A DNA stretch of 8,098 nucleotides from Kiritimatiellota bacterium (GCA_009777165.1 WRML01000078.1:1-8098), one strand, 5' to 3'; shown: positions 1 through 6,572, numbered from the stretch's first letter. The notes: generated from the letters alone by a model not told the origin. Made by a program: numbers and translations.

Positions 1-234
1 CACCCCCCCCCCCGTGACGATGAGCCGGTCCCCCTCCATCCGCCATGGCACCTGAAGCGCGGAGAGCGCGTCCAGCATCGCGCGGGTCACGCCGGACACG
101 AGGAAACGCCCGATGACGCTCTCCCCCTCCGCCATCGCCGCGAACAGCGCCGCACGGTGCGAGAGCGACTTGTCGCCCGGCAGACGAATCTCCCCGCTTA
201 GTGGGCCGCTGCTTGAAAGTGATAGGCTAGACAT
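1..234 (-). CDS. aroA: EPSP synthase (3-phosphoshikimate 1-carboxyvinyltransferase), N-terminal part, runs off left edge
   Basis: The ATG at 234-232 opens 78 codons that stay open to base 1, so the C-terminal ~350 residues are missing. Seen: the N-terminal signature LPGDKSLSHRAALFAAMAEG (residues 18-37), matching the phosphate-binding Lys22, Ser23 and Arg27 region of EPSP synthases, followed by a helix and LIVTGGG, the usual first repeat of the fold. Known of the family: a cytoplasmic enzyme joining PEP to shikimate-3-phosphate, the sixth step of the shikimate pathway. The start is fixed by a GGAGGA ribosome binding site; the ATG at 239-237 is out of frame. The gene follows the PHP gene by 26 nt and is probably co-transcribed with it. 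Odd: an 11-C run (11-G on the coding strand, bases 3-13) lies inside the reading frame at the window edge. UDP-GlcNAc enolpyruvyl transferase (murA) is the main alternative, but PGDKS.SHR is typical of aroA. Confidence 0.9.
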   Translation of the reverse strand, partial: MSSLSLSSSGPLSGEIRLPGDKSLSHRAALFAAMAEGESVIGRFLVSGVTRAMLDALSALQVPWRMEGDRLIVTGGGV

Positions 235-238
235 AACA

Positions 239-244
239 TCCTCC
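239..244 (-). promoter_or_regulatory. Ribosome binding site of aroA
   Basis: On the minus strand GGAGGA ends 4 nt before the ATG at 234. It is the strongest Shine-Dalgarno in the window and decides the aroA start. It lies 6 nt beyond the base of the 251-329 hairpin, so folding of that repeat in the mRNA could influence access to it (inference). Confidence 0.7.
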
Positions 245-250
245 GATTTT

Positions 251-329
251 AAATTAGGAATTAGGAATTAGGAATCCTGTTTTCCATTTCACTCCTCATT
301 TCTAATTCCTCATTCCTAATTCCTAATTT
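251..329. repeat. Palindromic TTAGGAA-heptamer element between the PHP gene and aroA
   Basis: Left arm 251-275 carries three tandem TTAGGAA heptamers; right arm 305-329 is its reverse complement with one mismatch (T269 against C311). The outer 18 bp are perfect (251-268 with 312-329), enclosing a 29-nt loop. The right arm and loop are translated as the C-terminus of the PHP protein, and the left arm provides its TAA stop (261-263). Because the unit is 7 nt, the left arm holds minus-strand TAA triplets at 268-270, 261-263 and 254-256, one in each frame, so it stops any reading frame entering from the PHP side. Not CRISPR: there are no unique spacers. A recent insertion or a REP-like structural element are both possible. 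Confidence 0.85.
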
Positions 330-1661
330 CGCGCTCGCGCGGTCCGCGCGGTCCGCGAGCATCCCGAACGCCTTGACGGGGCCGGCGTCGAGCAGGGCCC
401 CGGCGTCGCGTTCGGTCAGGGGGGGGGAGGCCCCGACAGCGGCGAAAAACGCGTTACGCTCCGCGACGCCCGCGAACTCGGCCGCCGTGCGCTCGCCGAG
501 GTAGGGCGCGTTGGCGTACCCCCCCAGGAGCGTCTGCCCAATCATCACGTGCATCCCCTGCGTGAACACGTCCGCGTACTTGCCCAGCACGGGGCCGGCG
601 ATGTCGTCCACGAACGGCAGGCCATCCTTGTTCAGTTCCGTACCGATGTTGATGGGCAGGTTGCGCCGGACGCAGCCCCTGACGATCGCATCGAGGTTGG
701 CCTGTTTGCGCGCGGCCTCGTCGGGCTTCTTCAGGTTCCAGTTGCGGTCGGGGATGATGTTCAGCGCAACCCCCCCCTTGGCGGTCATGAGGTCGAGCAG
801 CTTCTCGGGCTCGGCCTCGCCGCCGCTCGTGCCGTCGAGCCACGTGATGGTCGGGATCGCGCCGCAGGACTTGACCCACGGCAGGAACTCGTCCGCCGGG
901 GGGAAGGTCTTGTTGTCCGGCTGGACGTAGCCGATGCCCCCCCGCTTGGCGAGCGCGCTGCGGACGAGCTCCTCCCATTTCGGCACGTTGGCCTCGAGGG
1001 GGGGGTAGGCGGCCGCGTCGCATTTCAGCAGGGGGGCCCAGAACGCGGCGCGGTGGGCGGCGTCCGTGAAGACGGCCTTGGAGCGGCGGCCGTAGGCGCG
1101 GATGATGTGGCGCTCGGTGGCGACACCCTTGGGTGTGAGGGGGGTCACGTCGCGCGCGTAGTCGAGCGCGATCTCGGGGAGCGCGGCGTTGATGCGGGCG
1201 ATCAGCGCGAGGTTGCGGTCCTGGGCCCCCTGCCGCAACCGCGCGAGGAACACGCCCTGCGGCGTGTCCGCCTTCGGGGTCGCGGTGAAGCCGCACCCCA
1301 TGATGTACGCCACGCCCGGCTCGCCGGGGGAACTGATGTCCACCGCCGCCTGTTCGCGCACATACGCGCGGGTCTCGAGGTGGACCGCCGTGCGGAGCCC
1401 TAGGATGCGCCCCGCCTCCAGGAACTCGCCGAGGCCGTCCAGCACGTCGAAGTCGCACAGTGCGGCGGCGCGGAGGCCCCCCCTGCGGCACTCGTAGGCG
1501 ATGCGCGAGGGGGACCACCCGTCGGCGTTGTACGAGAAGAACGAGTGGCAGTGCATGTTGAACAACGCGCCCGGGGCCGGGAACGTTTCCGACGCGGCGA
1601 GCGCCGTGAGCGCGTCACGCCGGAGGTCTGCGTTGAAGTCATCAAGAGCGTGTGTTTTCAT
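261..1661 (-). CDS. PHP-domain metal-dependent phosphoesterase-like protein with a repeat-encoded C-terminal tail
   Basis: 466 residues from an ATG at 1661-1659, with AAGGA 9 nt upstream (1671-1675). Seen: NMHCHSFFSYN (residues 35-45), the first PHP metal motif (H37, H39); CDFDVLDG (69-76) where most PHP proteins have TDHD; ETRAY (96-100) at the position of the acidic third motif; and later blocks GTELNKDG and TQGMHVMIGQ. Known of the superfamily: polymerase and histidinol phosphatase-type domains hydrolysing phosphoesters with a multinuclear metal site, in the cytoplasm. The substrate here is unknown. No signal peptide or membrane segment is visible. Residues 445-466 are encoded by the 251-329 repeat, and the stop lies in its far arm, so the ancestral protein probably ended near residue 444. 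The coding strand has several C or G runs of 7-9. aroA follows by 26 nt. Family level is fairly sure; activity is not. Confidence 0.8.
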   Translation of the reverse strand: MKTHALDDFNADLRRDALTALAASETFPAPGALFNMHCHSFFSYNADGWSPSRIAYECRRGGLRAAALCDFDVLDGLGEFLEAGRILGLRTAVHLETRAYVREQAAVDISSPGEPGVAYIMGCGFTATPKADTPQGVFLARLRQGAQDRNLALIARINAALPEIALDYARDVTPLTPKGVATERHIIRAYGRRSKAVFTDAAHRAAFWAPLLKCDAAAYPPLEANVPKWEELVRSALAKRGGIGYVQPDNKTFPPADEFLPWVKSCGAIPTITWLDGTSGGEAEPEKLLDLMTAKGGVALNIIPDRNWNLKKPDEAARKQANLDAIVRGCVRRNLPINIGTELNKDGLPFVDDIAGPVLGKYADVFTQGMHVMIGQTLLGGYANAPYLGERTAAEFAGVAERNAFFAAVGASPPLTERDAGALLDAGPVKAFGMLADRADRASAKLGIRNEELEMRSEMENRIPNS

Positions 1662-1680
1662 AACGTCATTTCCTTTTTCT

Positions 1681-1713
1681 TAACCACATTTTTTTTTACC
1701 ACAGTTTTTTTTT
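1681..1713. repeat. Two nine-T tracts with degenerate ACCACA copies upstream of the PHP gene
   Basis: ACCACA occurs at 1683-1688, 1698-1703 and 1715-1720, separated by nine-T runs at 1689-1697 and 1705-1713. On the coding strand this is TGTGGT followed by A-tracts, just before the PHP ribosome binding site. TGTGGTTAA is also the terminal motif of the neighbouring 29-bp inverted repeat, so these look like decayed copies of its end. A leader or regulatory role is possible but not shown. Confidence 0.55.
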
Positions 1714-1850
1714 AACCACAAAGGACACAAAGGATTTCACAAAGGACACAAAGGATAATGGAATGTCTCGTGAGCAATGCCATTTATCATTAACCGTTTA
1801 TCATTAGTCTTTGTGTCCATAGTGAAATCCTTTGTGTCCTTTGTGGTTAA
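1712..1850. repeat. Perfect 29-bp inverted repeat built from ACAAAGG units (lgt-PHP gene spacer)
   Basis: Arm 1712-1740 is the exact reverse complement of arm 1822-1850 (29 of 29). Each arm contains two ACAAAGG units 9 bp apart (left: 1718-1724, 1727-1733). The left side continues with a second pair at 1739-1745 and 1748-1754, and the right side has an imperfect counterpart around 1808-1820. The enclosed segment is about 81 nt. In the minus-strand transcript the stem is followed by an A-run, not a U-run, so it is not a standard intrinsic terminator of lgt. It fills most of the 211-nt gap between lgt and the PHP gene and is related to the element at 6688-6755. Confidence 0.9.
1783..1806. repeat. 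Direct repeat TTTATCATTA inside the loop of the 29-bp inverted repeat
   Basis: TTTATCATTA occurs at 1783-1792 and again at 1797-1806, a 14-bp period with the spacer ACCG. It is a second unrelated micro-repeat nested in the loop of the larger palindrome, suggesting that repeats accumulate at the same site. Confidence 0.65.
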
Positions 1851-1872
1851 ACATCCTCATAGCCAAGTTCGA

Positions 1873-2688
1873 TCAATCCTGAACATCCTGTTTATTCGTG
1901 GTGAAAGCCCATGCGACGCACCCGGCCCCCACGGCGAGCAGCGCGAGGCTGATGGCCTGGCTGATGGAGAACGGGCCGACCGCCGCGCGGGGGGCCCCCC
2001 GCAGATACTCGATACCGAAGCGCAACACCGCGTACCCGATGAGATAGAGGCCACTGATGAACCCGCGCCGCTGATGGTGCCTGGGGTAGAGCGTGAACAG
2101 TACCGCAAACAGTGCCAGCGTCGCCGCGCTCTCGATGAGCTGGGTCGGGATGACCGGGAGACTCCGGGGGGCGATGTCGCTGATGAGCCCCGCCTTCACC
2201 TGTTCCCACCACGCCGGGGACCCCTTCGGGAACGAGACCCCGCAACACGTGTCCGTGCGGTTGCCGAAACAGCACCCGTGCATGAAGCATCCCACGCGCC
2301 CGAACGCCTGTCCGAGGGGGAGGACCGCAGCAGAGATGTCCGCCATCACGAAGAAGCTCTTGCGGTGATACCGCGCGTAAGCGATGTACGGGATCATCGC
2401 GCCGATGAACCCCCCGTAGTACACCAGCCCCCCCTGGTCGAGGCGGAAGACCGCCATGGGGTTACGCGCGAACTCATCCGCCCAATGCTCGGCGACATAC
2501 ACCGTGCGCGCACCGATGATCGCGGCGACCATCACCCACGTCAGCAGCATCGCCACCTGATCGGCGTTCTGTCCCGTCCGCTTGCAGAGGATGGTCAGCA
2601 TCCGCCACGCCGCGAGGAAGCCGAACGCCATGCACAGCCCATACATACGTAACGTAATCGGACCAATCTGAAAAAGTTCGGAGTGCAT
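1873..2688 (-). CDS. lgt: Prolipoprotein diacylglyceryl transferase
   Basis: 271 residues from the ATG at 2688-2686. Known of the family: an inner-membrane enzyme moving diacylglycerol from phosphatidylglycerol to the lipobox cysteine of prolipoproteins. Seen: a polytopic hydrophobic protein; SELFQIGPITLRMYG at the N-terminus as in Lgt; GGLVYYGG (86-93) at the place of E. coli GGxxxHGG, with Tyr for the essential His103; the signature GRVGCFMHGCCFGNRTD (130-146); PTQLIES (181-187); and an RRGF...LRFGIEYLRG block (207-231) with the late Glu and Arg. The frame is open upstream to a TTG at 2727, but the extra 13 residues are not family-like, so ATG is preferred although no Shine-Dalgarno precedes it. 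The last residues NKQDVQD and the TGA come from a short CAGGAT repeat. It lies 115 nt after smc. Confidence 0.92.
   Translation of the reverse strand: MHSELFQIGPITLRMYGLCMAFGFLAAWRMLTILCKRTGQNADQVAMLLTWVMVAAIIGARTVYVAEHWADEFARNPMAVFRLDQGGLVYYGGFIGAMIPYIAYARYHRKSFFVMADISAAVLPLGQAFGRVGCFMHGCCFGNRTDTCCGVSFPKGSPAWWEQVKAGLISDIAPRSLPVIPTQLIESAATLALFAVLFTLYPRHHQRRGFISGLYLIGYAVLRFGIEYLRGAPRAAVGPFSISQAISLALLAVGAGCVAWAFTTNKQDVQD
1876..1890. repeat. Two ATCCTG units, 9-bp period, at the 3' end of lgt
   Basis: ATCCTG at 1876-1881 and 1885-1890 (CAGGAT on the coding strand) encode the QDVQD end of Lgt, and the TGA follows directly. Two copies alone could be chance. It is listed because other coding regions in the window are also altered by repeat arrays. 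Confidence 0.4.
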
Positions 2689-2698
2689 AAGGAATAAT

Positions 2699-2727
2699 AT
2701 AATAAGGTTTCCTTTCCTTTTCCGCAA
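2699..2727 (-). promoter_or_regulatory. Possible sigma70-type promoter for lgt, giving a nearly leaderless transcript
   Basis: On the minus strand TTGCGG (2727-2722) is followed after exactly 17 nt by TATTAT (2704-2699), five of six matches to the -10 consensus and three of six to the -35. Transcription would begin about 2692, four to five bases before the lgt ATG, consistent with the absence of a Shine-Dalgarno there. This rests on pattern only; the sequence is A+T-rich and chance matches are easy. Confidence 0.3.
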
Positions 2728-2742
2728 CCGAAAAGTGAAAGT

Positions 2743-2775
2743 CGGGCGACAGACGCGACAGACGGGCGACAGACG
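2743..2775. repeat. GCGACAGACG direct-repeat cluster in the smc-lgt spacer
   Basis: GCGACAGACG occurs three times, at 2746-2755, 2755-2764 and 2766-2775. The outer copies are part of a 13-bp perfect duplication (2743-2755 and 2763-2775). It lies in the 115-nt spacer between the smc stop and the lgt start. No inverted arm or U-run follows on the transcribed strand, so it does not look like a terminator. Confidence 0.75.
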
Positions 2776-2803
2776 TTTTTTTGAGCCGACGGATCAGATG
2801 AAC

Positions 2804-5800
2804 CTAATCCGGCATTGCCATTCCCGTCTTTTTCTTGCGCGACCTCTTGGACGGTTCCTCGACAACCGTCTCGACCTCGATGGTCGGGGCTGGCTTTGCA
2901 CCAGGGGCCTCGACGGCAAGCTTTTTGTTGCCGATCTCGTGCAGCCGCATGGAGACGATTTTGGAGATGCCTTTCTCCTGCTGGGTCACGCCGTAGATGA
3001 TGTCCGATGCCGCGATCGTGTGCTGGTTGTGCGTGATGATTAAAAATTGTGAGTGCGTCAGAAATTCCTTGAGCGCTTGTACGAACCGCCCGATGTTGCT
3101 GTCGTCGAGCGCGGCGTCGAGCTCGTCGAGCATACAGAATGGCGCAGGCTTAATCATAAAGATTGCGAACAGCAGGCTCACGGCGGTCATCGTGCGCTCG
3201 CCGCCGGACAAGAGCGTGACGGACTGCGGGCGTTTGCCGGGAGGACGCGCGATGATGTCAATGCCGCATTCGAGCGGATCCTCGCTGTTCTCTAGCAACA
3301 CCAGTTTCGCCTGTCCGCCGTTGAACAACTTCGTGAACATCTTCTCAAAGTTGGCGTTCGCCTGTTCAAACGTGGACTGGAACAGTTCGCCGGACTTCGT
3401 GTTAATCATCGTGATGAGTTGGACAATTTGTTCCCGCGAGTTCTGCAAGTCCTCTTCCTGCGCTTTCAGGAATGTGTAGCGTTCCTCTAATTCCTTATAC
3501 TCTTCAATCGCGACGAGGTTCACGGGACCCAACGCCTGTATCCCTGCCGAAAGCTCGGCGACACGCGCCTCGATTTCGGGAATCGGCGGCTGACCATTTT
3601 TCCATACGGGATCCGCATGGGCGACCAGTTCGCTCACGGAGAGCCCATACTCATTATAGATGTGGTCAATTTGATTCTGCCGCCTCATGCGCGACTCGAC
3701 CACCTCAATCTCGGCGCGGTTCTTGTTGTCGCGTACCGTGTCCAACACGCGGCGGCGTTCCGACAGCACTGCCTCGTTCTTCTCCAGTTCATGCTGGCGT
3801 GTGGCGCGTTCGCGCCGCGTCTCCTCAATCTTCAGGTGCAGGGTTTCCGCCGCCTGTTTCAACGGCTCCAGGCTCGCGTCCAGCGTCTGGTTTTCCGCCG
3901 TAAGCCGCGCGATGCTCTCGTCGTACGACATCACGCCACGCGCGCGCCCCTGAATCGTGCGGTCAAGCTCGTCAATGCGCATCTGGAGCGCATCCGCCTG
4001 GGAAGCCGTATGCTCCAGTTGCTGCGTGATGCTCGACATCTGAATCCGGCACTCCGTCAAATTCTGGCTGAGGTCGCCGTAGGTGATTTCCATCTCGTGC
4101 AACAGCGCGGACTGTTCGGCTGTGCGCTCGATTAACTGGTTACGCGTGACGGTCATCTCGTTCAATTCCGCGGCAAGCGTCCCGGAGGTCGTCTCATCAT
4201 CCGAGGTCTGGGACTTGAGCGCGTCCAGTTCCCCCGCGACCTGCTGAAGGCGCGCGCGCACACGCTCGGCATCGCGGCTGACCGTCTGATGCTCGCCCTC
4301 CGCCTGTGCCGCCTTGCGGCGAGTCTCGTCCAGTTCCTGTCGTGTGCGGTTCAGCAACAGCGCAAGCTCATTCGACCGTGCGCCCAGCGTTTCGAGCCGT
4401 GCGCGGTTGGCGTTGAGCGTCTCTTCGAGCGTCGCCAACTGCTCGGACGTGTCCGCCACGAGCATCCGCCGCGCGAGCGGGCTGGACACCTGACTGTCGG
4501 GCATCCACAATTCCACGCAACCGTCCGCGTGGAACATCGCGCCGTCGCGCGTGACCACACTGCACCCCTGCGGCAACGGCGACGGCACTTCCGCCAGCGT
4601 CTCCGCAAGAAACACATTCCCCAGCATCCGTTGCGCCGCCGCCTGAAAATCATCCGCGACTGTGACGAGACTCAACAGGGGAACAATTCTAAAGTTCGAG
4701 AGTTCTAAAGTTCTAAAGTTAGTCGTCTCGTCGGGGGGGGAGGTCTGTCCTTCATCTTGCAAAGAAACTTTAGAACTCTCGAACTTTAGAACTTTAGAAC
4801 TCTCGTCCTCCGCAACAATCAGCCGCGCGGCGGCATTCGACCCTTTCGCCAGCAACGCCGTAACTACAGCACGGGCGGTCTCCGCGTCACGTACCACAAC
4901 CGCATCCATCCACGCGCGAAGCGCGGCTTCCAGCGCAAGGCGCAACGTCTGCGGCGCATTGAACTTGTCCGCCAGCGTACCCAGCACGGACTGCGCATCA
5001 AGCTCCAGCGGATTCGACGGATCCAACAACTGCTTCGATCCACCCGCATATTCATCCGATGACTCGCGACGGTCCGTCAGCAAATCAATCTGCGCACGCT
5101 TCGCCGCCGCGTCCGACTGTAACCGCGCCGTCTCGTCCTGCAACGCCCGCAAATCCGTTGTCGTGTCGTTCCGTTCCTGCTCCAGCGTTTCGAAACGCTC
5201 GCGCGTGAACTCCTCCGCTTCCTGCGAGGAATCAAGACGTGCCTTGACCTCCGCGCACACCTGTTCGATGTGCGCCGCGTTATCGCTCAACTGCCGATGC
5301 TCCGACGCCAGCCGCTCGCGCTTCATCACAAGCTCACGTTGGCGCGACTCCATCTCCGCGATTGTCTGTTGAATCTGCGCCGTGCGCCGCTCGCACTCGA
5401 CCGACCGCTGGCGATCCTGCTGAAGCTGCGCGCGCGTCTGCTCCATCTGCGCACGGTGCGCATCGAAACGCGTCTGCGTCTCTTCGAGCTTCGCCCGCCC
5501 GATTTCGGCGGACTCCTGCATCAGCACACGCTTCTGCGCCAGCGACTCCAACTGCAACTGGATTTGCCCGACCTGCGCTTGCGTGTCCGTAATCTCACGG
5601 TTGTCGCGCTCCGACCACGCGCGGTACTCCTCGATCCGCTGCTCATTGACCTTGATGACCTCCTGCGCCCGGACATAACGGTTGTCCGCTTGCGCCGCCT
5701 GTTCGGTCAGCGTCGCGATGCGCCCCTCCGTCTCATGGATGAGCCCGTGGATGCTGGCGGAATCCGTTTCCGCCTCCGCCACGCCCGTCTGGTGCGTCAC

Positions 5801-6565
5801 CAGCAAATCCGAGAGATCATGGATCGACACGTCGAGCTCGCGCACCCGCACATCCAACGCCGCGAGCCGCCCGCGCGTCAGGAAGATGTCGAGACCGCGC
5901 AACTCATCGCGCAGCTCCTTGTACTTCTGCGCCTTGCCCGCCTGCCGCTGGAGCGAGCCGATCTGCCGCTTCACTTCGCGGATGACATCCGCCAAGCGAA
6001 GCAGGTTCGCATCGGTCTGCTCGATTTTGCGCATCGCCTCCTTGCGGTCCGCCTTAAACTTTGTGATGCCCGCCGCCTCCTCGAAGATTGCGCGGCGGTC
6101 CTCCGGACGCGACGACAGCACCGCATCAATCTGCCCCTGCGCCATGACCGAGTACGACGTGGTGCCGATGCCCGTGCCCATGAACAAGCGATGGATGTCC
6201 TTCAGCCGCGCCGGGCTTTTGTTGATGAAGTATTGACCGTCGCCCGAGCGGAACACGCGGCGCGTGATGGTCACCTCATTGAACTCCGTATCGAGGACCC
6301 CCTCGCAATCCGAGAACGTGATGGAGACCTCCGCCATGCCCAGCGGCTTACGCGTGTCCGTGCCGTTGAAGACAACATCCGGCATTCTCGCGCAACGCAA
6401 CGTCGTCGGGCGCTGTTCGCCCAGCACCCAACGGATCGCATCCGAGACATTGCTCTTGCCGCAGCCGTTCGGCCCGACGATCGAGATCATCCCCGGCTCG
6501 AACTGCAACCGCGTCTTCTCCGCGAAACTCTTAAACCCCATCAACTCGATTTGTTTCAGATACAC
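2804..6565 (-). CDS. smc: Chromosome partition/condensation ATPase SMC, with a repeat-derived insert in the hinge
   Basis: 1253 residues, GTG start at 6565, TAG stop at 2804. Known role: dimeric ATPase that loops and compacts DNA with ScpA and ScpB (not in this window). Seen in order: MYLKQIELMGFKSFA and Walker A GPNGCGKSN (31-39, K37); Q-loop and an RRAIFEEAAGI block; a long coiled coil; a hinge from about residue 525 starting SVLGTLADKF; a return coiled coil; the signature LSGGERTMTAV (LSGGE 1119-1123); Walker B FCMLDELDAALDD with D1147 and E1148; and ITHNQHTI. Start choice: GAGG 7 nt upstream and a canonical first line. Odd: residues about 588-627 (40 aa, 120 bp) in the hinge linker are encoded by a palindromic octamer array; the usual glycine-rich GGSxTGG-like end of the hinge is not apparent; and a Lys/Glu-rich tail of about 45 residues (1209-1253) follows the head. 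Length exceeds the usual 1150-1200. Confidence 0.95.
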   Translation of the reverse strand: MYLKQIELMGFKSFAEKTRLQFEPGMISIVGPNGCGKSNVSDAIRWVLGEQRPTTLRCARMPDVVFNGTDTRKPLGMAEVSITFSDCEGVLDTEFNEVTITRRVFRSGDGQYFINKSPARLKDIHRLFMGTGIGTTSYSVMAQGQIDAVLSSRPEDRRAIFEEAAGITKFKADRKEAMRKIEQTDANLLRLADVIREVKRQIGSLQRQAGKAQKYKELRDELRGLDIFLTRGRLAALDVRVRELDVSIHDLSDLLVTHQTGVAEAETDSASIHGLIHETEGRIATLTEQAAQADNRYVRAQEVIKVNEQRIEEYRAWSERDNREITDTQAQVGQIQLQLESLAQKRVLMQESAEIGRAKLEETQTRFDAHRAQMEQTRAQLQQDRQRSVECERRTAQIQQTIAEMESRQRELVMKRERLASEHRQLSDNAAHIEQVCAEVKARLDSSQEAEEFTRERFETLEQERNDTTTDLRALQDETARLQSDAAAKRAQIDLLTDRRESSDEYAGGSKQLLDPSNPLELDAQSVLGTLADKFNAPQTLRLALEAALRAWMDAVVVRDAETARAVVTALLAKGSNAAARLIVAEDESSKVLKFESSKVSLQDEGQTSPPDETTNFRTLELSNFRIVPLLSLVTVADDFQAAAQRMLGNVFLAETLAEVPSPLPQGCSVVTRDGAMFHADGCVELWMPDSQVSSPLARRMLVADTSEQLATLEETLNANRARLETLGARSNELALLLNRTRQELDETRRKAAQAEGEHQTVSRDAERVRARLQQVAGELDALKSQTSDDETTSGTLAAELNEMTVTRNQLIERTAEQSALLHEMEITYGDLSQNLTECRIQMSSITQQLEHTASQADALQMRIDELDRTIQGRARGVMSYDESIARLTAENQTLDASLEPLKQAAETLHLKIEETRRERATRQHELEKNEAVLSERRRVLDTVRDNKNRAEIEVVESRMRRQNQIDHIYNEYGLSVSELVAHADPVWKNGQPPIPEIEARVAELSAGIQALGPVNLVAIEEYKELEERYTFLKAQEEDLQNSREQIVQLITMINTKSGELFQSTFEQANANFEKMFTKLFNGGQAKLVLLENSEDPLECGIDIIARPPGKRPQSVTLLSGGERTMTAVSLLFAIFMIKPAPFCMLDELDAALDDSNIGRFVQALKEFLTHSQFLIITHNQHTIAASDIIYGVTQQEKGISKIVSMRLHEIGNKKLAVEAPGAKPAPTIEVETVVEEPSKRSRKKKTGMAMPD
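4685..4805. repeat. Palindromic TTCTAAAG-octamer element inserted in frame in the smc hinge
   Basis: On the coding strand the right side (4805-4766) reads as variant, plain, plain, variant, plain octamers, where plain is TTCTAAAG and variant is TTCGAGAG (the first variant unit is partial, CGAGAG). The left side (4720-4685) is the inverted array. Perfect inverted pairs are 4687-4712 with 4766-4791 (26 bp) and, in a second register, 4697-4720 with 4782-4805 (24 bp). The 45-nt spacer (4721-4765) holds an 8-G run. Three octamers make a 24-bp higher-order unit, giving the peptide repeat ESSKVLKF. About 120 bp are added without a stop or frame change, between hinge blocks that align with ordinary SMC (AARLIVAED before, VPLLSLVTVADDF after). 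Confidence 0.9.
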
Positions 6566-6572
6566 AAAAAAG

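Noticed and set aside
454..1518. 354-codon minus-strand frame and 284-codon plus-strand frame (549-1403) over the PHP gene
   Set aside because: Arg/Pro/Ala-rich shadow frames; the PHP gene has real motifs and a ribosome binding site.
1712..1850. Intrinsic terminator for lgt
   Set aside because: The long stem is followed by an A-run, not a U-run, on the transcribed strand, and the loop is about 80 nt.
1777..2652. 291-codon plus-strand frame over lgt
   Set aside because: Begins in the palindromic repeat and is antisense to a clear Lgt.
2689..2727. TTG start for lgt adding 13 residues
   Set aside because: Extra residues are not Lgt-like, no ribosome binding site precedes TTG, and the segment fits a promoter better.
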